Assembly: GCA_947628925.1 (NCBI GenBank)
Contig: CANRBU010000030.1
Span: 1-10,594 of the forward strand
Length of the DNA stretch: 10,594 nt
DNA from: an uncultured Clostridia bacterium
GTDB lineage: Bacteria > Bacillota > Clostridia > TANB77 > CAG-508
Direction of reading: 5' to 3'
Under the pieces are notes generated by a model that made no database searches, was not told where the DNA came from, and saw only the letters and a list, made by a program, of their open reading frames with translations. Positions 1 through 6,324 of the stretch are shown piece by piece; the stretch's first letter is position 1; each line of letters opens with the position of its first letter. Made by a program: the position numbers and the translations under genes.

Positions 1-32
1 CACTTTGACTTGCAGTTGATTTTTTACTTGAC

Positions 33-75
33 TCGGTTTATGAGCCCGACGAGCTGCCAACTGCTCCACCCCGCG
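33..75 (-). tRNA. 5' half of initiator tRNA-fMet (CAT), interrupted or truncated
   Basis: Read on the minus strand from 75, the sequence gives a 7-nt acceptor 5' arm CGCGGGG, TG, a D-stem GAGC/GCTC closing the loop AGTTGGCA, and an anticodon stem-loop TCGGG-CTCATAA with anticodon CAT at 42-40. The unpaired-type C1, the D-stem A-T pair at 11:24 and the three Gs of the anticodon stem are initiator-tRNA hallmarks. The 3' side of the stem reads ACCGA rather than the expected CCCGA. After it there is no variable loop, no GGTTC-type T-arm and no CCCCGCA acceptor 3' arm in the remaining 32 nt to the window edge. The 5' half is therefore certain and the 3' half is missing or displaced beyond the edge. 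A strong promoter lies upstream. An intron in the anticodon loop is one explanation; a broken gene is another. Confidence 0.75.
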
Positions 76-101
76 ATATAACTATATATAAGATATTAAT
101 A

Positions 102-131
102 ATTATACTATACAAAAATCTAATTTGTCAA
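102..131 (-). promoter_or_regulatory. Sigma-70/SigA promoter of the initiator tRNA
   Basis: On the minus strand a perfect TTGACA (131-126) and a perfect TATAAT (107-102) are separated by 18 nt. The expected start near 95 leaves about 20 nt of leader before the tRNA 5' end at 75. Such a consensus promoter suits a highly expressed stable RNA and argues that the tRNA locus is, or recently was, active. Confidence 0.8.
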
Positions 132-424
132 TACTTTTTCCTAATTTCCTTACTTTTATTAGAAATTTTCTCATACAATCTTCTTTTAACTTTTTTGCTC
201 TTCTCTTTTATAAAAAACAACAATAGTTCTAATTACTATAATTACTTTTATTGGAAATTTTTATTATATATTATATGCAAAACCAACAGTAATTATTACA
301 AATTGTAAATCATCAAGTAAATTTATAAAAAATTACTTAATAGAATTGATACACACTTGCAAATTCCTTAATATCACCGCCTTTTTTTTAATATTTTTAT
401 TTTCAATCTTAAAACTCTTCCCCC
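132..424. other. AT-rich intergenic region without recognised genes
   Basis: About 290 nt of very AT-rich DNA separate the divergent tRNA and desulfoferrodoxin promoters. I find no ORF with a ribosome binding site, no tRNA-like fold and no convincing terminator on either strand. The only internal structure I see is a pair of 20-nt direct repeats (150-169 and 242-261), listed separately. Confidence 0.6.
150..261. repeat. Pair of imperfect 20-nt direct repeats
   Basis: TTACTTTTATTAGAAATTTT at 150-169 recurs as TTACTTTTATTGGAAATTTT at 242-261. The copies match at 19 of 20 positions and start 92 nt apart. Both lie in the non-coding gap between the tRNA and desulfoferrodoxin genes. The low-complexity composition makes chance more likely than the match length alone suggests, so a functional role is unproven. 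Confidence 0.45.
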
Positions 425-452
425 TTGCATTCTACAAAAAATATGTTATACT
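425..452 (+). promoter_or_regulatory. Promoter of the desulfoferrodoxin gene (extended -10)
   Basis: TTGCAT at 425-430 and TATACT at 447-452 are separated by 16 nt. The -10 is preceded by TGT (444-446), giving an extended -10 (TGnTATACT). The start expected near 459 leaves a leader of about 50 nt before the ATG at 511. I see no obvious operator overlapping it. Confidence 0.6.
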
Positions 453-510
453 AATTTTAGAAAATTTTTATTTTTAACTGTTCATACATATAAAAGAGGA
501 GGTATTTAAT

Positions 511-873
511 ATGTTATTAAAAAAATGCAAAAATTGTGGTGCTTTAGTAAAAGTACTTAATAACTGCACTGATTGCAATATTCAATGCTGTGGAGGAACT
601 ATGGAAACCGTAGTTCCTAATTCTGTTGATGCTGCTGTTGAAAAACATCTACCAACATATGAAGTTTTAGGAGATACAATTTCTGTATGTGTTCCTCATG
701 TTATGGAAGAAGCTCATTTTATTGAATGGATTTCTCTTGTAACAGAATCTGAAGAATACACTGTCAAATTGGCACCTAATAAAGAAGCAACAGCAACATT
801 TCCATATGTTCCTAATTCCACATTATACAGTTACTGCAACAAACACGGTCTATGGAAAACTACAGTTGAATAA
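511..873 (+). CDS. dfx: Desulfoferrodoxin-type superoxide reductase (2Fe-SOR)
   Basis: This is a 120-aa cytoplasmic non-heme iron enzyme that reduces superoxide to hydrogen peroxide without making oxygen, an anaerobe's alternative to superoxide dismutase. The N-terminal desulforedoxin-like domain carries C6, C9, C26 and C27, the Fe(SCys)4 ligand pattern. The C-terminal catalytic domain carries the E44-K45-H46 loop, H63 and H69 (in PHVMEEAHF), and C109 with H112 (in YCNKHGLWK), matching the His4Cys site. Length is normal for a two-iron enzyme. Two extra cysteines, C19 and C22, form a CxxC between the usual metal ligands. The ATG follows AGAGGAGG at good spacing. The gene is monocistronic, with its own extended -10 promoter and a strong terminator 6 nt after the stop. 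The electron donor (usually rubredoxin) is not in the window. Identification is firm from the motifs. Confidence 0.95.
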   Translation: MLLKKCKNCGALVKVLNNCTDCNIQCCGGTMETVVPNSVDAAVEKHLPTYEVLGDTISVCVPHVMEEAHFIEWISLVTESEEYTVKLAPNKEATATFPYVPNSTLYSYCNKHGLWKTTVE

Positions 874-878
874 TACCC

Positions 879-911
879 AAAGTTCTTCTTAACCATCAGA
901 AGAACTTTTTT
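879..911 (+). terminator. Rho-independent terminator of dfx
   Basis: An 11-bp perfect stem (879-889 with 898-908, AAAGTTCTTCT against its complement) and an 8-nt loop end in six consecutive Ts at 906-911. On the opposite strand the stem is followed by GGG rather than a T-run, so it acts only on plus-strand transcription. Confidence 0.85.
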
Positions 912-985
912 AAAATTTTATCATAAGAAGTTTAAAGTTTACACAAACTTTCCGATACTCTCACTTTTTATTATGAATGCAACTT

Positions 986-1642
986 TTATTTTACACAAAT
1001 TTTATCTTTTATCTTATTATACTTATTTTCCCCAATGCCACTAACATTTTTAATATCTTCAACATTTTTAAAATTCCCATTTTCCTTCCTATATTGAATT
1101 ATTTTTTCTGCAGTTGATGCTCCAATACCACTCAAAGTCTCTAATTGCTCTTTTGTCGCACTATTTATATTTATTTTCTCAATAGTATTTTTTTCTGAAC
1201 TACTCTCACTTACCACACTTTTAGATGATATGTAAGACTGCTGATTCGCATCATTATTTTGTTTTTCCTCTTTAGTTGGAAATTTAATATGCATACCATC
1301 CTCCATTACATACGCAAGGTTGATTTCCTCGGCATCTGCATCATCCCTTAGCCCCTGTGCTTGTGCAACTGCATCAGCAATCCTACTTCCCTGTGGCAAA
1401 GTATACACTCCCGGACTATTTACAGCACCCGTAATATATACAGTTACTTCATCATTATTTTCACTTACACTGTTTGTTTCCTCCTCAATCAACACATTTT
1501 CCTGTGTGACATTTTCTTCTTCCTCTAAAAATTCAATACCACTTGCCTCATCTTTTGTACATAAATAATATATAATTGCACCAATCACAATTATACAAAC
1601 ACATAAAATAATAAAAGTCGTTTTTTTATCATTTCTATCCAT
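986..1642 (-). CDS. comEA: ComEA-type competence DNA receptor
   Basis: This 218-aa protein is a membrane-anchored double-stranded DNA-binding protein of natural transformation, which passes DNA to the ComEC channel. A short basic N-terminus is followed by one membrane helix (about 8-28) and an acidic Ser/Thr-rich linker. A soluble-ligand-binding beta-grasp (SLBB) domain spans about 66-122 (VYITGAVNSPGVY...). After a second low-complexity linker comes a C-terminal pair of helix-hairpin-helix motifs at 159-216, with hairpins SGIGAST (171-177) and SGIGENK (201-207). This is the standard ComEA order. A GTG at 1651 is also in frame, but the GAAAGGA site ends only 2 nt before it and sits 11 nt before the ATG at 1642, so I chose the ATG. 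No comEB or comEC is adjacent, whereas comEA often heads that operon. It is divergent from the carboxypeptidase gene. I see no convincing promoter for it. Confidence 0.9.
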   Translation of the reverse strand: MDRNDKKTTFIILCVCIIVIGAIIYYLCTKDEASGIEFLEEEENVTQENVLIEEETNSVSENNDEVTVYITGAVNSPGVYTLPQGSRIADAVAQAQGLRDDADAEEINLAYVMEDGMHIKFPTKEEKQNNDANQQSYISSKSVVSESSSEKNTIEKININSATKEQLETLSGIGASTAEKIIQYRKENGNFKNVEDIKNVSGIGENKYNKIKDKICVK

Positions 1643-1694
1643 TTTAATCACAATCCTTTCTTGTTAATTAATAAATTTTTATGCTTTATGCATA

Positions 1695-1723
1695 TTGAAA
1701 AAAATATAAAAATACGATATAGT
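1695..1723 (+). promoter_or_regulatory. Promoter of the D,D-carboxypeptidase gene
   Basis: TTGAAA at 1695-1700 and TATAGT at 1718-1723 are separated by 17 nt, a good SigA-type match. The expected start near 1730 gives a short leader before the GTG at 1754. It lies in the 111-nt gap shared with the divergent comEA gene. Confidence 0.7.
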
Positions 1724-1753
1724 GTAATAAGATAAAAAAATAGGTGATGTTAA

Positions 1754-3001
1754 GTGAAAAAAAGATATATTTTTTGTTTTGTACTAATAACTGTATTTAT
1801 AATTTTAGAAGGTCTTTTTAGCGTGTCATCTGCTGCAGAGCCAACTGTTACAGCTGACACTGCCGTTTTAATGGAAACTAGCACATCAAAAATTTTATAT
1901 GACAAAAATGCAAATTTACGCACTGAGCCAGCAAGTGTTACAAAAATACTAACAGCAATTTTAACTATAGAAAACTGCAATTTAAATGACCTTATAACTG
2001 TACCAGTAGCCGCAGTTTCTAATATTCCCGCAGGCTATAGTATTGCTGAACTATTACCAGGTGAGCAACTTACAATAGACCAATTATTGCAACTATTAAT
2101 GGTTTATTCTGCAAATGACGCTGCAAATGTATTAGCTTTTAACCTTGATGGTTCAATTCAAAATTTCGCAGTTCGCATGAATTCAAAACTTCAAGAACTA
2201 AATCTTACAGATTCACATTTTACAAACCCTAGTGGTATGCATGATGAAAACCACTACTCAACAGCACATGATATAGCATTACTAATGGCATATTGCGTAA
2301 AAAATCCTACATTTAGAAAATACTCTAGCTTGAAATCTTGCACAATTCCTGCAACTAACCTATCTAAAGAGCGCACATATAGTAATACAAACCCAATGTT
2401 AAACCCTGAAAGTAAATACTACTACGAAAATTTAATTTCAACAAAAACAGGTTTTACTACACCAGCAAAATACTGTTTAGCATCATATGCAACTCAAAAT
2501 AATTTTTCAATGATTTGTGTCCTTTTACATTCTGAAGTCTCTGATAACCGTTTTGGTGAAACTAAACAACTCTTTGAATATGGCGCTAACTCATTTGCTT
2601 TTCAAGATATAGCAAAAAAAGGAGATATTGTCACTCAAGTTACAGTACAAGATGCAACAAAAGATACGCAAACTCTTAATATCGCTTTAAATGACACTTT
2701 AAATATATTAGCACCTATAAATTCAGCAGACATTCATCCTCAAATAGCTTTAAAAAACATACCATCAGCCCCAATAAGGAAAGGCGAAATTTTAGGTACT
2801 GCAACATATGTAATTGATGATAAAACATATTCAATAGATCTAATTGCAGAAAATGATGTAATAAAACAATCTTTAAATATATACTATATAATGATAATCG
2901 CACTAATATTAGTGATGTTACTTCTTGTAAAAATGTTTTTATCAGGTAATAAAAAAAGAAAGAAAAAAAAGAATTTTATATACAAAAAAGGGGATATGTA
3001 G
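1754..3001 (+). CDS. dacF: D-alanyl-D-alanine carboxypeptidase, DacF-like (S11 family)
   Basis: This 415-aa low-molecular-weight penicillin-binding protein removes the terminal D-Ala from peptidoglycan stem peptides outside the membrane, limiting cross-linking. A signal peptide (about 4-28, ending SSAA) is followed by the S11 catalytic domain. The three active-site motifs are intact: S61-V-T-K64, S119-A-N121 and K231-T-G233. A C-terminal regulatory domain spans about 285-370. A membrane helix (about 375-396) then anchors the protein, and a lysine-rich cytoplasmic tail (about 400-412) follows. The start is GTG, six nt after AGGTGA, with no better in-frame start. It is transcribed alone from a TTGAAA-N17-TATAGT promoter. 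Its last codons and TAG stop form one arm of the terminator shared with the convergent LCP gene. DacF as opposed to DacA/DacB is assigned only by general resemblance; the family is certain. Confidence 0.93.
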   Translation: MKKRYIFCFVLITVFIILEGLFSVSSAAEPTVTADTAVLMETSTSKILYDKNANLRTEPASVTKILTAILTIENCNLNDLITVPVAAVSNIPAGYSIAELLPGEQLTIDQLLQLLMVYSANDAANVLAFNLDGSIQNFAVRMNSKLQELNLTDSHFTNPSGMHDENHYSTAHDIALLMAYCVKNPTFRKYSSLKSCTIPATNLSKERTYSNTNPMLNPESKYYYENLISTKTGFTTPAKYCLASYATQNNFSMICVLLHSEVSDNRFGETKQLFEYGANSFAFQDIAKKGDIVTQVTVQDATKDTQTLNIALNDTLNILAPINSADIHPQIALKNIPSAPIRKGEILGTATYVIDDKTYSIDLIAENDVIKQSLNIYYIMIIALILVMLLLVKMFLSGNKKRKKKKNFIYKKGDM

Positions 3002-3016
3002 AACACATCCCCTTTT
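2986..3016. terminator. Bidirectional terminator between convergent dacF and LCP genes
   Basis: AAAAGGGGAT (2986-2995) pairs perfectly with ATCCCCTTTT (3007-3016), and TG/CA can extend the stem across one mismatch. The plus strand ends in TTTTGTATT. The minus strand ends in six Ts, so both transcripts can stop here. The left arm lies inside the dacF reading frame, upstream of its TAG at 2999-3001. Confidence 0.85.
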
Positions 3017-3023
3017 GTATTCA

Positions 3024-4367
3024 TTAATTTTGATTAAAATCTTTTCCAATAATAATAGTTGCATCAACCTTGCTAGCAAGGTTTTTATTATTTCCTATAC
3101 TGCCTCCACCCAAAGTTGTTTGAATATCTTTTAAAACCTCTTCATCCAATTCCTTTTTGTTTGTAATAATAGTTTTAGAAACAGATGATGTATTAGTCGT
3201 CTCTGTGACTTCATAGCCTTTTCCCTTTAACAGTTCAACAGCCTTATCATATTTGCTTTCACTACCTGAACCATTTAATACTTCTAGTTTAACCTTCTTC
3301 TTAGTTTTTTCTGAAGATGTTGAATTTTCGCTAACTGTATTTCCATCCTCATCTTCTGTTTCCTCTACTGTCTCTGGATAAAATAATCTTTGTATCAAAG
3401 CTGCTGTTTCAGTTTTATCAGGTAAAAAGAACCAATATCTATTTTTAGCACCTGCTGAAACTGGTGGGAGCTGGTCATTTACACCAGGAATAACATCTGT
3501 TGTCATATTTTCTGTACTAAATTCAACTGCATAAGGAATATAATCTTTTAGATAATTGAAGTCCAAATTTGTTTCCAAATTTCTACCTGCAATATCTAAT
3601 ATTTCTCCCAATTTAAATATGTTTTCAGGTTTTAATGTTTGTTGCATAACTGCCATCATGAAATCCCTTTGTGTTCTCATCCTTCCAGTATCATTGTCCC
3701 CATATTCTTCTGGATAAGTAGGATATGTTCTTGTAACAGGGTCCAAATTTCCGTGTCTAAAGCGCAATAACTGTTCTGCTTTATCCCCATCAAGCACTTG
3801 CTCTCCAGCAGTTAAGTTAATATGTAAGTTTTGTGTTGGGTCATCATATTTCATATTCATTGGTACATTGAAAGTTACTCCATCAATAGCATCAACTAAT
3901 TCAATAAAGGCTTCTGTTTTTACAACAGCATAATATTGAATATCTAATTTTGTTAAATCATTAACTGCTTTTAAAATTTTATCAATACTAATACTATATA
4001 AACTATTTATTTTATCTGATGGAGTTGCCCTATTTTCATTGCTTCCCACAAATGTATCTCTTGGTATAGATAATAAACTTGCCTTTTGTGTATTTGGATT
4101 ATATGATGCAACCATAATTGTATCTGTTGGAGCATTTTCCCCTAAATCTGTACTAACTCCTAACAATAAAACTTTAAACTCTGGTAAATTTTTTCTTGTA
4201 TTTTCATCATGTCCAACTACTGTTGCCAACATTCCTGATAGCCCTCCACCGTTTTTCTTTGTTTTATATGCAAACCATATTCCATATGCTATAGCGGCTA
4301 ATAATATAACTAATAATACTTTTCTTAATATCTTCTTTTTCTTCTTTTTCTGTTTTTGTTTCTTCAC
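3024..4367 (-). CDS. LytR-CpsA-Psr (LCP) family cell-wall glycopolymer ligase
   Basis: This 447-aa membrane protein belongs to the phosphotransferases that move lipid-linked teichoic acid, capsule or similar polymers onto peptidoglycan on the outer face of the membrane. A very basic N-terminus (11 of the first 16 residues are Lys) precedes one membrane helix (about 17-34). The LCP domain spans about 64-295. Its pyrophosphate/metal-site residues are present: T81-D82-T83, R103 in SIPRDT, R202/R204 in RFRH, and D226 and R229 to R234 in DTGRMRTQR. An acidic Glu/Ser/Thr-rich linker (333-355) leads to a LytR_C domain (about 357-443, starting KLEVLNGSG). The start is GTG with AGGAGG 11 nt upstream. 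The gene has its own extended -10 promoter and a terminator at the 3' end. The polymer substrate cannot be told from the sequence; no teichoic acid or capsule genes are nearby. Confidence 0.93.
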   Translation of the reverse strand: MKKQKQKKKKKKILRKVLLVILLAAIAYGIWFAYKTKKNGGGLSGMLATVVGHDENTRKNLPEFKVLLLGVSTDLGENAPTDTIMVASYNPNTQKASLLSIPRDTFVGSNENRATPSDKINSLYSISIDKILKAVNDLTKLDIQYYAVVKTEAFIELVDAIDGVTFNVPMNMKYDDPTQNLHINLTAGEQVLDGDKAEQLLRFRHGNLDPVTRTYPTYPEEYGDNDTGRMRTQRDFMMAVMQQTLKPENIFKLGEILDIAGRNLETNLDFNYLKDYIPYAVEFSTENMTTDVIPGVNDQLPPVSAGAKNRYWFFLPDKTETAALIQRLFYPETVEETEDEDGNTVSENSTSSEKTKKKVKLEVLNGSGSESKYDKAVELLKGKGYEVTETTNTSSVSKTIITNKKELDEEVLKDIQTTLGGGSIGNNKNLASKVDATIIIGKDFNQN

Positions 4368-4399
4368 TCTTAATATTTCCTCCTAAGCTTGTTGTTTCT

Positions 4400-4428
4400 A
4401 GTATACCAAATTCAATTTTAAAAATCAA
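4400..4428 (-). promoter_or_regulatory. Promoter of the LCP gene (extended -10)
   Basis: On the minus strand TTGATT (4428-4423) and TATACT (4405-4400) are 17 nt apart. The -10 is preceded by TGG, giving an extended -10. The expected start is near 4393, followed closely by AGGAGG (4384-4379) and the GTG at 4367. The LCP gene can therefore be transcribed independently of cvpA. Confidence 0.7.
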
Positions 4429-4462
4429 TATTATACATACAATTTTATAAATAAATTAAGCA

Positions 4463-4485
4463 CTCTTTATTTTATCAATAAAGAG
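4463..4485 (-). terminator. Weak terminator-like hairpin at the cvpA 3' end
   Basis: CTCTTTATT and AATAAAGAG form a 9-bp AT-rich stem around a 5-nt loop (4472-4476). It overlaps the last codons and TAA stop of cvpA. On the minus strand it is followed by TGCTTAATTTATTTAT, a broken T-rich stretch rather than a clean run. It probably attenuates or ends the upstream transcript before the LCP promoter, but leakage is likely. Confidence 0.5.
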
Positions 4486-5069
4486 ATAATGTTATAATTA
4501 TACAATTCTTTTGTTATAAATGATTTTTCTATTTCTTTATGTACTGCATTTTCTGGTTGAATTTGGCCAAAGAAACTAATAAGTAGTAATATTACATATA
4601 TTAATGCAATTCCTCTAACAGCCCCAAAAATTAGGCCTCCAACTTTGTTAAACTGATCTAATACCGGAAGTTTTGCAACTAGATTTGCCAATGCTGTTAC
4701 AAATATTAAAGCCACTCTAATAGCAACATATAAAATAATCATAACTCCTGTTCTAATAATACTAATAGAAAATTCCCTAGCTGTTGATGGTAATAATTCA
4801 TTTTGAATTTGATTTTGAATTTCTGCAGTTATTCCTTCTGCTTGCTCTCCACCATCTGATGTAAGTTTTGAAACTATAGCCTCTTCAATATTCTCATCAA
4901 GTTTTGTTGTATTAACAATAAAATTAGTTATTGGTCTATATAAAATTAATGTAGCAGCAATTGCAATAACAACTGCACATAAATGAACACTCAATTCTAT
5001 AAGCCCTTTTTTATACCCTAGGAATACTGAAAGTGCTAAAACAGCAAGCACAATAATATCTACAATCAT
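4467..5069 (-). CDS. CvpA family membrane protein
   Basis: This 200-aa protein belongs to the family named after E. coli CvpA (needed for colicin V production). Its biochemical role in Firmicutes is not established; envelope or stress functions are suspected. Four hydrophobic segments are visible, at about 3-19, 26-44, 105-130 and 143-167. The typical start MIVDIIVLAVLAL with GYKKGLIE (18-25) and the family motif N141-K-V-G-G-L-I-F-G-A-V-R-G are present. A polar region (about 52-98) lies between helices 2 and 3. An ATG at 5084 overlaps the upstream stop by one base, but the ribosome site GGAGGT (5082-5077) lies inside that reading and sits 7 nt before the ATG at 5069, where homologues begin. 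I therefore chose 5069. It is the second gene of a unit with the DUF5711-like gene, 14 nt after its stop. Confidence 0.85.
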   Translation of the reverse strand: MIVDIIVLAVLALSVFLGYKKGLIELSVHLCAVVIAIAATLILYRPITNFIVNTTKLDENIEEAIVSKLTSDGGEQAEGITAEIQNQIQNELLPSTAREFSISIIRTGVMIILYVAIRVALIFVTALANLVAKLPVLDQFNKVGGLIFGAVRGIALIYVILLLISFFGQIQPENAVHKEIEKSFITKELYNYNIISLLIK

Positions 5070-5083
5070 ATTTGTTACCTCCA

Positions 5084-6265
5084 TTATAAATTAACAACTT
5101 CAATTTTATCACGATAAATAATACCTGCAATGTTTCCTGATAATACAATATCAGTTATTTCTTGCTCTGCTTTATAACGTTTTATTAGCCACCCACCTGT
5201 ATTAATGAATTCAATTTCTGTACCTAGATTAAGAGCTATAACATTATCATATGTATATAATTCTTTTGTAACAGCATTTGCAGTATATTCCGTAATATTT
5301 TTATTTTCAGCATTGATTATCTTTACCTTTGTATCTGCAGTAAACAAGTTTGCTACAACTTCCTCTAAAATAACTGCACTATTGTTTAAATCAATTGCTT
5401 CAAATGTAGTTTTTGTTTTTTCGTTATTATATATTTCTTCTTTATTTCCTTCTAAAGAAAATGCTATAATTCTATTTTTTGACATGCACACTAACTTGTC
5501 TTTATTTTGATATTGAATATTAGTAATTAACTCATTATTTTCAATAGGATATACCGCAATTTTTGAGTTATCTGCATCTTTTTGAGCCTTTTCTATTGAA
5601 AATACTTCAATTTTTGATTCTATTACAGCTCCTGATGTATCAACCTCTGCCAATGCTAAATACTTATTATCATTTGAGATACATATATCTGACACCCTTG
5701 TAGTTGACAAAAATGTTTTAAAAAGAGCCTCTCCTTTATCATCATAAACTGTTACAACTGTTTTGTGAATTGTTCCAACAATAGCCACAGCTGTATATCC
5801 ATTTTGACTTGTATAAACTTGTGAAATATTTCCATCTATATTTTCTTCCCAAACAACAGCTTTATCTTGTATAAAATAAATTTTCTGTCCTTTTTCTTCT
5901 GCAACTACCAAATTTCTTCCATTTGCATGAAATAATGGGTTTGAAATCTCCATTGTAAATTTTGTTTCTTCTTTTGCGGTATTTCCATATATCTTAAATT
6001 CATTTTTGTCTAATACTCCTATGTATTGATTAAATGCATAAACTTTAGGTGTGTCTCCTTGAGCAATATCAATAATTGCCAACTTATCTTGACTTACTTC
6101 TTTTTGTAAAATATTTGTATCTACCCATTCCCTAAATTCTTTATTTTGGACATAAGTTGCAATAAAAGCACCAATAGCTATAATAAGAATAATTATTATG
6201 ATTATATATATAATTCTTTTTTTACTTATTTTTTTGGTTTCTTTCTCCTTCCAATAATCTTTCAT
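5084..6265 (-). CDS. DUF5711-like membrane-anchored propeller-like protein
   Basis: This 393-aa protein has a basic cytoplasmic N-terminus, a single very isoleucine-rich membrane helix (about 18-40) and a large extracytoplasmic domain (about 50-393). That domain is made of repeated short beta-strand stretches ending in Val/Ile-rich strands (for example YTAVAIVGTIHKTVVTVYDDKG and KYLALAEVDTSGAVIESKIEVFS), which looks like a beta-propeller. I see no catalytic motif and no cysteine pair that suggests a cofactor site. It resembles proteins that databases group as DUF5711 in clostridia; function unknown. The ATG at 6265 follows AAAGGA by 7 nt. It is transcribed with cvpA from a promoter starting inside the end of the ykvI gene. 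The pairing with CvpA suggests that the propeller acts with or on that membrane protein, which is inference. Family naming is from memory and moderately sure. Confidence 0.75.
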   Translation of the reverse strand: MKDYWKEKETKKISKKRIIYIIIIIILIIAIGAFIATYVQNKEFREWVDTNILQKEVSQDKLAIIDIAQGDTPKVYAFNQYIGVLDKNEFKIYGNTAKEETKFTMEISNPLFHANGRNLVVAEEKGQKIYFIQDKAVVWEENIDGNISQVYTSQNGYTAVAIVGTIHKTVVTVYDDKGEALFKTFLSTTRVSDICISNDNKYLALAEVDTSGAVIESKIEVFSIEKAQKDADNSKIAVYPIENNELITNIQYQNKDKLVCMSKNRIIAFSLEGNKEEIYNNEKTKTTFEAIDLNNSAVILEEVVANLFTADTKVKIINAENKNITEYTANAVTKELYTYDNVIALNLGTEIEFINTGGWLIKRYKAEQEITDIVLSGNIAGIIYRDKIEVVNL

Positions 6266-6295
6266 TTGTGATTCCTTTCTCTAATTCTTGCATTT

Positions 6296-6324
6296 ATTCT
6301 ACTATATATTTTATGTTTTTTCAA
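6296..6324 (-). promoter_or_regulatory. Promoter of the DUF5711-like/cvpA unit
   Basis: On the minus strand TTGAAA (6324-6319) and TAGAAT (6301-6296) are 17 nt apart. The -35 box lies within the last codons of the preceding ykvI-like gene, and the expected start near 6289 precedes the ribosome site of the next gene. This makes the two-gene unit at least partly independent of ykvI, with which there is no intervening terminator. Confidence 0.6.

Noticed and set aside
1..75. Integration (att) site of a mobile element in the tRNA gene
   Set aside because: Element integration normally restores a complete tRNA 3' end, which is absent here, and no integrase or element gene is visible.
934..951. Small hairpin (AAAGTTT/AAACTTT) as terminator of comEA
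   Set aside because: Only 7 bp and not followed by a T-run on the minus strand, so I do not call a terminator.
1320..1568. Plus-strand ORF opposite comEA
   Set aside because: No ribosome site, Ser/Ala-rich composition typical of an antisense shadow, and entirely inside a well-supported comEA frame.
4039..4386. Plus-strand ORF opposite the LCP gene N-terminus
   Set aside because: Its phenylalanine run is the antisense of the LCP poly-lysine codons; no ribosome site or homology signal.
5070..5084. Upstream ATG of cvpA overlapping the previous stop codon
   Set aside because: The strong GGAGGT site lies inside that reading and is correctly spaced for the ATG at 5069, where family members begin.
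5205..5510. Plus-strand ORF opposite the DUF5711-like gene
   Set aside because: Antisense shadow with no ribosome site, covered by a longer and better supported gene.
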